Shown piece by piece: positions 17,963-27,185 of a stretch of DNA of 64,000 nt. The stretch lies in assembly GCA_029238315.1 (NCBI GenBank), contig JAQWGI010000026.1, forward strand, positions 62,001 through 126,000, given 5' to 3'. The notes beneath the pieces were generated by a model. It worked only from the letters and a program-made list of their open reading frames with translations. It did no database searches and had not been told where the DNA came from. The DNA is from Polaribacter sp. GTDB taxonomy: Bacteria > Bacteroidota > Bacteroidia > Flavobacteriales > Flavobacteriaceae. Numbering within the stretch: position 1 is the first letter of the stretch; every line of letters starts with the position of its first letter. A program made the position numbers and the translations under genes.

Positions 17963-18583
17963 ATGAGCCATCAAAAGAAAAAAAGAAAAAAATCAAGAAC
18001 TAAATTAATACATCAGTATTATAAATACACTGGTTTTTATGCATTTGTTGGAAAAAGTGTTCGCAAAGCTATCATTCCAATTTTCTTGGTCGTTGTTGGT
18101 TTAATTTTATTCAACAAATACATATACAACATCAATGACGGTCTAGAACATATGACCGAAACCTTTTCTACCTTGGGTGTACTTACCGTTTTTTTTCTTT
18201 CAGAAACCTTGTTGGGAATTATTCCTCCAGAAATTTTTATTGCTTGGTCTAAAAAAACAGAAGACCCGGTTGTAACACTGGCTATTTTAGCAACGCTTTC
18301 TTACACAGGTGGTCTGATTACTTATTTTATTGGAAAAGCAACTTTAAAAATTGATAAAATAAGAAATTTCTTAGAAGTAAAAATGGCAAAACAATTAAAA
18401 AACACCAGCAAATGGGGTGGTTTTTTAATTCTTGCTGGGGCTTTATTACCCATTCCGTTTTCAATTACCTGCTTAACAGCCGGAATGATCAAATATTCTT
18501 TTAAAAACGTAGTTATATTTGGCCTATTTCGTTTTGCTCGTTTTGCAATTTATGCAATTGCAATTTTTCAAATGGTAGACTAA
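17963..18583 (+). CDS. VTT-domain (DedA/YqaA-like) membrane protein
   Basis: A 206-residue polytopic inner-membrane protein with a very basic N-terminus (SHQKKKRKKSRTK) and four to five hydrophobic segments. The central part has the DedA/VTT features: an acidic residue inside the membrane region (SETLLGIIPPEIFIAW) and the re-entrant loop sequence FLILAGALLPIPFSITCLTAGM with Gly and Pro. DedA-superfamily proteins include undecaprenyl-phosphate flippases and proteins needed for envelope integrity. The precise cargo here is unknown. The start is ATG. Confidence 0.82.
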   Translation: MSHQKKKRKKSRTKLIHQYYKYTGFYAFVGKSVRKAIIPIFLVVVGLILFNKYIYNINDGLEHMTETFSTLGVLTVFFLSETLLGIIPPEIFIAWSKKTEDPVVTLAILATLSYTGGLITYFIGKATLKIDKIRNFLEVKMAKQLKNTSKWGGFLILAGALLPIPFSITCLTAGMIKYSFKNVVIFGLFRFARFAIYAIAIFQMVD

Positions 18584-18652
18584 CACGCAACTATTCTCAA
18601 AAAGTCTTCAATAAATATTCTTTACTAGAACTAATTACTAAATTCAAATAAC

Positions 18653-18660
18653 TACTTTTG
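18653..18660 (+). promoter_or_regulatory. -7 promoter element (TACTTTTG), 4 nt from the start of the DUF1456 gene
   Basis: A perfect TAnnTTTG with exactly 4 nt before the ATG at 18665. Confidence 0.6.
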
Positions 18661-18664
18661 TTAT

Positions 18665-18940
18665 ATGGGATTAACAAATAACGATATTTTTAAAAAATTA
18701 CGTGTTGCGCATAAATTTCGTGATACAGACATTATTGACATCTGCGCTTTAGTAGATTTTAAAGTAACAAAAGGAGAGTTAGGAGCTATATTTAGAAGTG
18801 AAGACCATCCAAAATACATGGAATGTGGCGATCAATTTTTACGCAATTTTTTAAACGGATTGGTAATTCATCTTCGTGGACCAATGCCTACTAAAGAAGA
18901 CAAGTCTAAGCAAGATAAACTTAAATTACAAAAAAAATGA
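18665..18940 (+). CDS. DUF1456 family protein, single-repeat form
   Basis: A 91-residue cytoplasmic protein with one DUF1456 unit (about residues 2-70): TNNDIFKKLRVAHKFRDTDI, ELGAIFRSEDHP and FLRNFLNGLVIH. E. coli YehS carries two such units in about 156 residues, so this is a half-length version with a lysine-rich tail (DKSKQDKLKLQKK). The function of the family is unknown. The stop overlaps the start of the TlpA-like gene (ATGA, 4 nt), which indicates translational coupling. The mRNA is predicted to be leaderless. Confidence 0.85.
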   Translation: MGLTNNDIFKKLRVAHKFRDTDIIDICALVDFKVTKGELGAIFRSEDHPKYMECGDQFLRNFLNGLVIHLRGPMPTKEDKSKQDKLKLQKK

Positions 18941-20106
18941 ACCTAAAAAACAGTTTAAAAAGTAGTTTATTTACTTTAGTACTATTAGTAGTAGTTACTT
19001 CTTGTAATGATGAAGCAAAAGTTTCTGCAGATTCTTTTACTGTTAATGGAACAATAAAAGGACTAGATACAGAATACATGTCTAGAAGTATAAGAGATAG
19101 CTCAGGAAAAAGATACAGTGACACTATTTTTGTTGAAAACGGAAAATTCTCCTACACAGCAAAAATTGACAAAGCAACGCACATTGTTTTTTGGCCAAAC
19201 GTAGAACGTACTATTAAAAGAACAGAACGTGGTTATTATCCTGCAAAATCGTCTCAATTTGCTTTCATTGCAAAACCTGGAGACAATATTGTATTTAATG
19301 GAGAGGTTACTGATTTTATTGATGCATATCCAACAGGAACTAAAGCAAATGATGATTTAGCAAAAATTAACAGTAAAATTTTTCCTCTAATGAATGCTTC
19401 AGTAAACTATTTATTAGTTCAAAATAAATTAAAAAAAGAAGATATTCGATTCAAAACAGTTTCTGATTCTATTTCGCAATTAGATCAAGAAGTTATTCAA
19501 TTAAAAAAAGAGTTCGTACTCAATAACTCAACTTCTGAAGCTGCTGTTTGGTATTTATCTGACATGATGATTAGAAAACATATTTCTAACGAAGAGGCCA
19601 TTAAAGCTTTTAATGCATTTGATAAAAAATTAAAAAACTATACATATTATCAAGAAGTTGCCTCTAGAGTTAAAGGAATAGAAGCTACATTGATTGGTAA
19701 AACCGCTCCAGATTTTACAACGAATAAAACAGTTAATGGAAAAGAATTTACATTTAGCTCTTTACGCGGTAAATATGTGTTAATTGATTTTTGGGGAGTT
19801 TGGTGTGGACCTTGTGTTGAAGAAATGCCAACGGTAAAAGAATACAGTAAAAAATATGCAGATAAATTAACTGTTTTAGGAATCAATAGCGGAGATACAA
19901 AAGAAAAAATGGTTGCTTTTTTGAAGAAAAACGACTACAATTGGCAACAAGTTATCTCTGGAAACGACACAGATAATTTGGTATTAAAATTTAATGTAGC
20001 TGGCTTTCCCACTAAGTTTATTATTGATCCAAATGGAAAAATTATTGACCGATATCTTGGAAGCGGTGAGAAAGCATTTCTTAAGCTTGATGAATTATTA
20101 AAATAA
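18937..20106 (+). CDS. TlpA-family thiol-disulfide oxidoreductase, lipoprotein, with DUF4369 domain
   Basis: A 389-residue exported protein with a lipoprotein signal (VVTSC, Cys23). The N-terminal region (about 32-130) is the DUF4369 type common in Bacteroidota, then comes a helical linker. The C-terminal AhpC/TSA-thioredoxin domain (about 245-389) carries the active-site WCGPC with Cys290 and Cys293. Such proteins act in the periplasm as reductants, for example in cytochrome c maturation or disulfide repair. It overlaps the DUF1456 gene by 4 nt and shares its promoter. Transcription ends at a hairpin shared with the converging penicillin acylase gene. Confidence 0.92.
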   Translation: MNLKNSLKSSLFTLVLLVVVTSCNDEAKVSADSFTVNGTIKGLDTEYMSRSIRDSSGKRYSDTIFVENGKFSYTAKIDKATHIVFWPNVERTIKRTERGYYPAKSSQFAFIAKPGDNIVFNGEVTDFIDAYPTGTKANDDLAKINSKIFPLMNASVNYLLVQNKLKKEDIRFKTVSDSISQLDQEVIQLKKEFVLNNSTSEAAVWYLSDMMIRKHISNEEAIKAFNAFDKKLKNYTYYQEVASRVKGIEATLIGKTAPDFTTNKTVNGKEFTFSSLRGKYVLIDFWGVWCGPCVEEMPTVKEYSKKYADKLTVLGINSGDTKEKMVAFLKKNDYNWQQVISGNDTDNLVLKFNVAGFPTKFIIDPNGKIIDRYLGSGEKAFLKLDELLK

Positions 20107-20130
20107 CAATAATTCAAAAATAATACAATC

Positions 20131-20168
20131 AATAAGCTATCAAATTTAATTTTGGTAGCTTATTTTTT
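20131..20168 (+). terminator. intrinsic terminator of the DUF1456-tlpA unit
   Basis: A stem of AATAAGCTA/TAGCTTATT with additional weaker pairs and a following T tract. It overlaps the stop codon of the converging penicillin acylase gene. Confidence 0.75.
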
Positions 20169-22256
20169 TATTCCAATTGGCGCATAAACCTTTACAGCAT
20201 TCTTTAAGATTTCATCTTTGTTCAAGGTCATTTTTTTAAGTTGTTGTGTTGCAAATAATTTCATTTCTGTAGTATAATACTTACTGTTAGGCTTTTCTGA
20301 AGCACCAAAGGTATTTACAGTTTCTATCTCTACACCTTTTTCACCAAAGCGAACCAATTCAATATAAGATTCGCCCGCAAAAGCTTTGTAGGTTCCGTCT
20401 TTGTCTTCTTTGCTATACATTGCTGCCAATACATCTGGCATACCTGCCATTGGCAAGTTTACATCTCCTCGAATTAAACGTTGTACTTTTTTCAACGGAA
20501 CTTTTAATGCTCCATATTTTTCTAATAATTCTTTTTTCGCTTTTCTAATTCCTGCTACACAATCTTCTTCTGTTACAGTTCCATATCTAACATTTCTGCC
20601 AGTTTCAGTTCTAATTTTATCAATTTCTAACCAAGAAACAATAAATAACGCTGCTGTTTTATTTTCTAAATCAGATCTACGATTCCAGTTTGTTAATTGA
20701 ATAATAGCGTCAGAAATATCTGGATATTTCGCTGCATCTAAATGCATTAAATCTTCTAAGTTGATGGCTTTTGGCGTCATCATTTTAGACGGATATTGGT
20801 TGTTATATTTTATCCGTTTAAAATCGGTATAACTTAAACGATCGTATTGCGAAATCAATTCTAAAAAACGATTACTTCTGTTATTCTCTAACCCTTTAGA
20901 TTGATAACCCATCACTTTATTTAAAGATGTTTCTTTAAAATTAGACAATGAATCTGTTGCAGAATACGGCGTATTATTTGTGTTAAAAACCCAACCATCT
21001 TTCGGATTTAAAACTTGCGGTAAACTATCAAACGGAATTAGCTCTTTTCCCCATAAAGTTTCAGAAGTGTTCCCCGGTAAAATTCTGCTCCAATCGTATT
21101 TTGGGTTTCTAACAGGAAAACTCCCATTACTTAAATAATAAATGGTATCGTTTTTATCGGCATATATAAAATTTAACGCAGCAATTCCGCGCATTTCAAC
21201 AGCATTTTTAAATTCAGTAAAATTTGTTGCTTTATTCATGTTGTACCATTGCTCAGCCATTTTTATAGATTTTCCAACAACAAAACTCCAAGCAAAAACA
21301 CCTTGTTCTGTTTTAAAAGTGGGTCCGTATTTACTTTCATAAATAGTTTGACTAACAGGGAATTTGATCGGTCCAGCAAGTTTAAACCAAGAGGTGTATT
21401 TTTTCTCTTTTAGCTCTAACCATTCTCCATCAAATTTATATTGATTGTCGTTTTCTGAATTCATTTCTAACTGATATACATCAGAAAAATCTGCATGATT
21501 TACCGTATGCGACCAAGCCAAATTTTCGTTTGCACCGTGAAAAATGCAAATTCCGCCAGCAAACGTTCCGCCTAAAATATTCATCCCCTCTTCAGAAACC
21601 AAATGCGCTTCGTACCAAGAATACCAACCTTCTAATGGTTGATGCGAATTGATGGCTAAGTAGGTTTTATTATCTGTAGTTTTTCTTTTTGAAATAGCAA
21701 TTCCGTTAGAACCTTTTGGAATATCAGAATTTAAATTTTTTAGAATGGTTCCGTTCATAATTTTCGCCAAGTCTTGTCCGGCATGCGAAACCTCTAAATT
21801 TCCTAATAAATAACCAACAATAACATCTTGTCCAGAAATAGGAAACAAATCGTCTAGCATTACTTCTTCTGGGTGCAATTCTGCGTACGTATTTACACCA
21901 GCCACAAAACTTTCTAAATAGGTTTTAAATTTACCTGTAACATCTTTCTCATAATTGGCTTTTGCAATTTCTTGCAACCCCATAAATTTAATTCCGAAAT
22001 CTGCCACCAAACCTTCTTTTCCTTTTATTTCTCCTAACATTCCTTTGCAGGCAGCCATGAGTTCTTGCAAGGTAATAAACTGATCTTCGCATTGTGCCCA
22101 AGCCAAACCATAGGCAACTTCTGCGTCTGTTTTTGCAAAAATATGCGGAACACCATAACTATCTCTAGCAATTTTAATGTTTTGCAACGCAACTGATTCT
22201 GGTTTAGAAGTACAACTTGCCAATACTAAAATGGCAAAAAGGAAAAGGATTCTCAT
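20160..22256 (-). CDS. penicillin acylase family protein (Ntn hydrolase), lipoprotein
   Basis: A 698-residue precursor with a lipoprotein signal (VLASC, Cys15). Enzymes of this family are made as one chain and cleave themselves so that a serine becomes the N-terminal nucleophile. Ser183 in KGSNGIAIS is the expected residue. YGVPHIFAKTDAEVAYGLAWAQCEDQF near residue 34 is the standard alpha-chain motif. The natural substrate is probably an N-acyl compound such as an acyl-homoserine lactone or an acylated peptide, but this cannot be told from sequence. The stop codon overlaps a terminator hairpin of the converging tlpA gene. The start is ATG. Confidence 0.92.
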   Translation of the reverse strand: MRILFLFAILVLASCTSKPESVALQNIKIARDSYGVPHIFAKTDAEVAYGLAWAQCEDQFITLQELMAACKGMLGEIKGKEGLVADFGIKFMGLQEIAKANYEKDVTGKFKTYLESFVAGVNTYAELHPEEVMLDDLFPISGQDVIVGYLLGNLEVSHAGQDLAKIMNGTILKNLNSDIPKGSNGIAISKRKTTDNKTYLAINSHQPLEGWYSWYEAHLVSEEGMNILGGTFAGGICIFHGANENLAWSHTVNHADFSDVYQLEMNSENDNQYKFDGEWLELKEKKYTSWFKLAGPIKFPVSQTIYESKYGPTFKTEQGVFAWSFVVGKSIKMAEQWYNMNKATNFTEFKNAVEMRGIAALNFIYADKNDTIYYLSNGSFPVRNPKYDWSRILPGNTSETLWGKELIPFDSLPQVLNPKDGWVFNTNNTPYSATDSLSNFKETSLNKVMGYQSKGLENNRSNRFLELISQYDRLSYTDFKRIKYNNQYPSKMMTPKAINLEDLMHLDAAKYPDISDAIIQLTNWNRRSDLENKTAALFIVSWLEIDKIRTETGRNVRYGTVTEEDCVAGIRKAKKELLEKYGALKVPLKKVQRLIRGDVNLPMAGMPDVLAAMYSKEDKDGTYKAFAGESYIELVRFGEKGVEIETVNTFGASEKPNSKYYTTEMKLFATQQLKKMTLNKDEILKNAVKVYAPIGIKK

Positions 22257-22470
22257 AAAAAAGGATTTTTGTAAATATAAGGAGTTTGAAAATAGTTTGT
22301 CTTGTTTCTAGACTCATTTAACTACCTTTCGCTAACTATGAATATAATTGATTAAAACGGAACTATGTCCTTAAATATCTGCAAGCTCTGAAAATAGAGG
22401 TCGAAACAAAACATTCAATCCACACTAAACCAATGCAACTAATGTTACAAAATAAAACATAATGTATGTA

Positions 22471-22478
22471 TAAATTTG
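22471..22478 (+). promoter_or_regulatory. -7 promoter element (TAAATTTG) of the T9SS cargo gene
   Basis: A perfect TAnnTTTG, 23 nt before the ATG at 22502. Confidence 0.5.
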
Positions 22479-22501
22479 AATTCTAAATTAAATTCTAAAA
22501 G

Positions 22502-24124
22502 ATGTTATTTTTTAAAAACTTAATCTTATCAACATTATTTATACTTCCCTTTTCTAATGCTATTTCTCAAACAGCACCTTTTGAGATTCGTCTAGAACCT
22601 ATTAGTATTTCTGGTTTAGGTGGTATTCAATCCTATGCCTTTGGACAAGCAAATGGAAAGTGGTTAATAGTTGGCGGCAGGCTTGACGGACTTCATAGAA
22701 GACAACCTTGGGCTTCTTTTGACGTTGCTGGACACAATAATCAATTACTTGTTGTTGACCCAATTTCACTTCAAAAATGGAGCGTACCTTTAACTGCACT
22801 ACCTACTTTAATTCAAGAACAACTAAGTTCTACGAATATGGAGTTTTATCAAGAAGGAGATTATTTATATTGTATAGGTGGCTATGGATTTAGTTCTACT
22901 AAAGATGATCATACAACTTTTGATAAACTAACTGCAATTAAAGTATCTGATGTTATAAACGGAATTATAAATAATACTCCAATATCTACTTTTTTTAGAC
23001 AAATTACCGATACTCAATTTCAAGTAACGGGTGGTAGATTAAAAAAGATAAATAATACATATTACTTGTTAGGAGGTCAAAAATTCATTGGGAAATACAA
23101 TCCTATGGGCCCAAATAACGGAACAGGGTTTATACAGGAATATACAGATGCTATTAGAAAATTTAATCTCTCTGACAATGGTTCAACTATAACAATAACA
23201 CATCTAACACCTCATATTGATAGTAATAATTTACATCGTAGAGATTACAATGCAGAACAACAAATTTTGATAGATGGAAATGAAGGTATAACAATGTTTT
23301 CTGGTGTTTTTCAACAAACTAAAAATTTGCCTTTCTTAAATTCTGTGACTGTTGACAGTAATAATTACACTATTAATAATACATTTCATCAATATTACAA
23401 TCATTATCATTGTCCTGTTCTACCAATATATTCTGAAAAAGATAATGAAATGCATAGTGTTTTCTTTGGAGGAATTGCTCAATTTTATGATAATTCAGGA
23501 ACTTTAGTCCAAGATGATAATGTTCCTTTTGTAAACACTATTGCTAGAGTAACTAGAGATAGTTCTGGAAATATGGCTGAATATAAATTACCAATTGAGA
23601 TGCCCTCACTTTTAGGAGCAGGCGCAGAATTTATTCCTAATCTAAATTTCCCACATTTTAATAATAAAGTTTTTAAATTAGATAACTTAACAACTCAAGA
23701 AACTTTAATAGGTTACATATATGGAGGTATAAGCAGTACACAATCTAATATTTTCTTTATAAATGATGGAACACAAAGTAGTGCCAATGATCAAATATTT
23801 AAAGTTTTAATAAAAAAACCAACAAGTTTATCTGTTGATGACTTGAATGAATCAAGTACAAATAATTTAAACTTAATAATATATCCCAATCCTAATTCTG
23901 GTAAATTAAAGATTGTATTTAATTTAAATAAAATTGAAGATGTGAAATTAATTATTCATGATGTAAACGGCAAAATTATTGATAATGTTAAACTAACTAA
24001 TTTATCAATTGGAAGTAATTTTTATGAAAAGGACATTACCAAACTTACCAATGATAATGTGTATTTTATTTCTATAGAAACCTCGAATACTAGAACAACT
24101 CATAAATTAGTGTTAAAGAAATAA
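22502..24124 (+). CDS. secreted protein with type IX secretion C-terminal sorting domain
   Basis: A 540-residue protein with a signal peptide (cleavage near SNAISQ, about residue 23) and an 80-residue type A C-terminal domain starting at residue 461 (YPNPNSG, then LIIHDVNGK and a final THKLVLKK). That domain directs export through PorSS/T9SS and attachment or release at the cell surface. The body contains WLIVGGRLDGLHRR, YCIGGYGFSS and YYLLGGQKF, glycine-rich turns like those of kelch-type beta-propellers, so a beta-propeller is a plausible fold. It is Asn-rich and more AT-rich than its neighbours, and stands alone. Confidence 0.83.
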   Translation: MLFFKNLILSTLFILPFSNAISQTAPFEIRLEPISISGLGGIQSYAFGQANGKWLIVGGRLDGLHRRQPWASFDVAGHNNQLLVVDPISLQKWSVPLTALPTLIQEQLSSTNMEFYQEGDYLYCIGGYGFSSTKDDHTTFDKLTAIKVSDVINGIINNTPISTFFRQITDTQFQVTGGRLKKINNTYYLLGGQKFIGKYNPMGPNNGTGFIQEYTDAIRKFNLSDNGSTITITHLTPHIDSNNLHRRDYNAEQQILIDGNEGITMFSGVFQQTKNLPFLNSVTVDSNNYTINNTFHQYYNHYHCPVLPIYSEKDNEMHSVFFGGIAQFYDNSGTLVQDDNVPFVNTIARVTRDSSGNMAEYKLPIEMPSLLGAGAEFIPNLNFPHFNNKVFKLDNLTTQETLIGYIYGGISSTQSNIFFINDGTQSSANDQIFKVLIKKPTSLSVDDLNESSTNNLNLIIYPNPNSGKLKIVFNLNKIEDVKLIIHDVNGKIIDNVKLTNLSIGSNFYEKDITKLTNDNVYFISIETSNTRTTHKLVLKK

Positions 24125-24337
24125 TAAAGCTTCTAAACAATACCATCATCTATTAACCAATTGTTTATCATGTACTTAAAGTTTTTTTAAACTTTCTATT
24201 TATTTTCTAACTATTTTACTGCAAGCAGATATACTATATCTAATGTTTAAAAACAGAATTAATTCTAGAAAAACACATTAGCAAAAAACCAAAATTTCTA
24301 CTAAAAAATCTTCCTTCCATAAAATCTTAGAAAGACG

Positions 24338-24345
24338 TACATTTG
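24338..24345 (+). promoter_or_regulatory. -7 promoter element (TACATTTG), 4 nt from the trmD start
   Basis: A perfect TAnnTTTG with exactly 4 nt before the ATG at 24350. Confidence 0.6.
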
Positions 24346-24349
24346 CCAA

Positions 24350-25033
24350 ATGCGTATAGATATTATTACAGTGTCTCCAGAATTGATACAAAGTCCGTTT
24401 GACTATTCTATCATTAAAAGAGCAAGAGATAAAGGCTTGGTTGATGTTCATTTTCATAATTTACGAGCGTATGGTTTGGGCAATTACAAACAAATAGATG
24501 ATACGCAATTTGGCGGCGGCGCAGGAATGGTTTTGATGTTGGAACCGATTGATACTTGCATTTCTAAACTAAAATCTGAACGCAATTATGATGAAGTTAT
24601 TTACATGACGCCAGATGCAAAAACGCTGAATCAGCAAACTGCAAACACACTTTCTTTACAAGAAAACATCATCATTTTAACAGGGCATTATAAAGGTGTA
24701 GATCATCGTGTTCGTGATTTATTTATCACCAAAGAAATTTCTATTGGCGATTATGTTTTAAGTGGTGGCGAGCTAGCTGCTGCTGTTTTATGTGATGCAA
24801 TTATCAGGTTAATTCCGGGTGCAATTGGCGATGAACAATCTGCATTAACAGATTCTTTTCAAGATAATTTATTATCTCCACCAGTTTATACGCGTCCGGC
24901 CGAATATAAAGGATTAAAAGTTCCTGAAGTTTTATTGTCTGGAAATTTTCCAAAAATAGATGCTTGGCGTTCGGATAAAGCTTACGAAAGAACACAACAA
25001 ATAAGACCAGACCTACTTAATGAACCCTCATAG
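24350..25033 (+). CDS. trmD: tRNA (guanine(37)-N1)-methyltransferase
   Basis: A SPOUT-class methyltransferase that makes m1G37 in tRNAs and so prevents +1 frameshifting. The 227-residue product has the conserved N-terminal block ([15 protein letters not shown]), the GGGAGMVL motif, [10 protein letters not shown] and the trefoil-knot SAM pocket [13 protein letters not shown]. It is slightly shorter than E. coli TrmD at the C-terminus, which is usual for Bacteroidota. In many bacteria trmD is next to rplS; here a glycosyltransferase gene separates them. The mRNA is predicted to be leaderless. A stem-loop overlaps its stop codon. Confidence 0.95.
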   Translation: MRIDIITVSPELIQSPFDYSIIKRARDKGLVDVHFHNLRAYGLGNYKQIDDTQFGGGAGMVLMLEPIDTCISKLKSERNYDEVIYMTPDAKTLNQQTANTLSLQENIIILTGHYKGVDHRVRDLFITKEISIGDYVLSGGELAAAVLCDAIIRLIPGAIGDEQSALTDSFQDNLLSPPVYTRPAEYKGLKVPEVLLSGNFPKIDAWRSDKAYERTQQIRPDLLNEPS

Positions 25034-25060
25034 AGGGTTTTAGAATCTCACTGATTCTAA
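25023..25060 (+). terminator. tandem stem-loops at the trmD 3' end
   Basis: A 7-bp perfect stem (AACCCTC/GAGGGTT, 3-nt loop) spans the trmD stop codon. A second stem (TTAGAATC/GATTCTAA) follows directly. There is no long T tract, so it may be a weak terminator or an mRNA 3' stabiliser. Confidence 0.4.
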
Positions 25061-25092
25061 ATAAAATATAAACAAAAATTAAAATTTACTTT

Positions 25093-26571
25093 TTGAATAC
25101 ACTAAAGAACTTAATCAAAAAACATCCTGCATTGGCAATTGTATTCGGATTTCAATTATTCCGATTCTTATTATTGCCTTTTATAGGGTTGATGCCACAA
25201 GATGCCTATTATCACTTTTACGGAGAAAACTTATCGCTTTCGTATTTTGATCATCCAGGAATGATTGGTTATATTTTGCGTGGATTTACAGCAATTTTTG
25301 GTAAAACTGTTTTTGTTGTAAAATTTGCAGATTTTGTAGTTACCTCTTTAACATTGATTAGTTTTCACAAATTAGCGCAATTATTTTTATCGAAATCAAA
25401 AGCAATACGCGCATTGGTTTTAGCAACTTCTACACTTTGCTTTTCAATTTTATCATTCAATTCTACACCAGATGTTCCGTTATTATTATTCTGGACATTG
25501 ACATTATTTAGCTTATACAAAGCAATTTTTGAACAAAAAAAATGGCATTGGCTTTTTGCAGGGATCTTTATGGGACTGGCATTTGACAGCAAATACACTG
25601 CTTTATTATTGCAAATTGGCTTATTAGGGTTTTTAGTCTTTTCAAATAAATATAGAAAATTATTACTTTCTCCTGGGCTTTGGATGTGTATCCTCGTTTC
25701 GGTTTTAGTAACGTTTCCGGTTTGGTGGTGGAATTATCAAAACGATTTTGCCTCTTTTGCTTTTCAAGGCTCTAATAGAACTGGAAGCATTTCGAAATTT
25801 AAAATTTCTCCAGATTATTTTTTCGGAGCGATTGGTCATCAAATTTTATTATTATTACCCGTTTTATTTGCGGTATTTATTACGTTTACGTTTAAATTTA
25901 TTAAAAGAGCATTATTAAAATTTAAGTTACCAAAAGCAAAAACCTTGTTTTTATTGGCGTTCTTTATTCCAACATTTGTAGGTTTTTTTGCTTTAACACC
26001 TATTTATTGGGTAAAATTAAACTGGATGATGCCATCTTACATATCAGGAATTATTATAGCCGGTATGTTTATCAACCAAAAATTAATAAAAGCACAAATT
26101 ATAACTTCTATTGTTTTTCATTTGTTGATTGCAGCACAACTTTTCTTTTATCTATTACCTATTAAAAGTGATGATACTTGGGTTGGTTGGAAAGAACTAG
26201 CCATTGAAACAGAAAAATTACAAGAAAAATATAACAATACGTTTGTATTTTCTAATGACGGATACAAGACCTCTGCCGCTCTAAATTTCTTTATGGATGA
26301 AAAAATTTATGCGCAAAACATTGTTGGTTTAAATGCTTTACACTTTGATTATTTAGGGGACGATTTATCGACTTTAAACAGTAAAAATGCACTGTTTATT
26401 GATTCTGATACGCGATTTAAAAACCCTAATAAAAAAGGAGAAATTCCAGCAGAGCTTCATGGATATTTTGAAAACATTACCGAATTAGAACCGATTATTG
26501 TGAAGGTTAACGGAAATGAGGTTCGAAAATTTTGGGTTTTCTACTGCACTAATTATCAGCCTAAAAAATAA
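25093..26571 (+). CDS. GT39-type membrane glycosyltransferase
   Basis: A 492-residue polytopic protein with about 10 hydrophobic segments. An acidic residue pair follows the first segment (LMPQDAYYHFYGENLSLSYFDHPG), as in dolichol- or undecaprenyl-phosphate-sugar-dependent transferases of the ArnT/PMT class (GT39/GT83). These enzymes move a sugar from a lipid carrier to an envelope acceptor on the periplasmic side, and the acceptor is unknown. The only reasonable start is TTG at 25093 (MNTLKNLIKKHP), as there is no ATG before conserved sequence. It lies between trmD and rplS. Confidence 0.82.
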   Translation: MNTLKNLIKKHPALAIVFGFQLFRFLLLPFIGLMPQDAYYHFYGENLSLSYFDHPGMIGYILRGFTAIFGKTVFVVKFADFVVTSLTLISFHKLAQLFLSKSKAIRALVLATSTLCFSILSFNSTPDVPLLLFWTLTLFSLYKAIFEQKKWHWLFAGIFMGLAFDSKYTALLLQIGLLGFLVFSNKYRKLLLSPGLWMCILVSVLVTFPVWWWNYQNDFASFAFQGSNRTGSISKFKISPDYFFGAIGHQILLLLPVLFAVFITFTFKFIKRALLKFKLPKAKTLFLLAFFIPTFVGFFALTPIYWVKLNWMMPSYISGIIIAGMFINQKLIKAQIITSIVFHLLIAAQLFFYLLPIKSDDTWVGWKELAIETEKLQEKYNNTFVFSNDGYKTSAALNFFMDEKIYAQNIVGLNALHFDYLGDDLSTLNSKNALFIDSDTRFKNPNKKGEIPAELHGYFENITELEPIIVKVNGNEVRKFWVFYCTNYQPKK

Positions 26572-26605
26572 TTTAGCAAAAACATTTATATTCTAAAATA
26601 TTTAC

Positions 26606-26613
26606 TAAATTTG
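26606..26613 (+). promoter_or_regulatory. -7 promoter element (TAAATTTG) of rplS
   Basis: A perfect TAnnTTTG, leaving a leader of about 70 nt before the rplS ATG at 26683. That leaves room for a regulated 5' UTR, though no known leader structure was recognised. Confidence 0.5.
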
Positions 26614-26682
26614 CAACCTTAAAATTAACCTCTGACGAAGAAATCGTGAAAGTTGTTTTTAAAAAACCATAAATAAAATAAG

Positions 26683-27033
26683 ATGGAATCTTTAATAAAA
26701 TTTGTACAAGACGAATTTGTAACAAAAAACGAAAACCCAGAGTTTGCTGCTGGTGATACTATTACAGTATTTTACGAAATTAGAGAAGGAGATAAAGTTA
26801 GAACTCAGTTTTTTAGAGGCGTTGTAATTCAACGTAAAGGAACAGGTTTATCTGAAACTTTTACAATCAGAAAAATGTCTGGAACTGTTGGTGTTGAGCG
26901 TATTTTCCCAGTGAACTTACCATCAATCCAAAAAATTGAAGTAAACAAAAGAGGAAAAGTAAGAAGAGCTCGTATCTTTTACTTTAGAGGTCTTACTGGT
27001 AAAAAAGCAAGAATTACTGAGAAAAGAAGATAA
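26683..27033 (+). CDS. rplS: 50S ribosomal protein L19
   Basis: A 116-residue protein of the standard length for L19, which lies at the 30S-50S interface. The signature region is complete: GDTITVFYEIREGDK, RTQFFRGVVIQRKG, FTIRKMSGTVGVERIFPVNLPSI and the basic C-terminal RRARIFYFRGLTGKKARI. The start is ATG. Its transcript ends at a very strong hairpin 25 nt after the stop. Confidence 0.97.
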   Translation: MESLIKFVQDEFVTKNENPEFAAGDTITVFYEIREGDKVRTQFFRGVVIQRKGTGLSETFTIRKMSGTVGVERIFPVNLPSIQKIEVNKRGKVRRARIFYFRGLTGKKARITEKRR

Positions 27034-27058
27034 TTCTCTTTTACCAAAAAACATATTT

Positions 27059-27091
27059 AAAAAGCCTTGTGATTTTCACAAGGCTTTTTTT
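27059..27091 (+). terminator. intrinsic terminator of rplS
   Basis: An 11-bp perfect stem (AAAGCCTTGTG/CACAAGGCTTT) with a 5-nt loop and a T7 tract. Confidence 0.9.
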
Positions 27092-27173
27092 AATGAACAA
27101 TTGTTAATAAATACTGTTTATATTGTGTTGATTACTAATTGGTTAAAAAATTTTATTTGTTAAATGTCTGTTC

Positions 27174-27181
27174 TATATTTG
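27174..27181 (+). promoter_or_regulatory. -7 promoter element (TATATTTG) in front of a non-coding stretch
   Basis: A perfect TAnnTTTG in an intergenic region. The next 445 nt contain no credible reading frame and end at a hairpin with a U-rich tail, so this is the probable promoter of an RNA gene. Confidence 0.5.
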
Positions 27182-27185
27182 ACTT

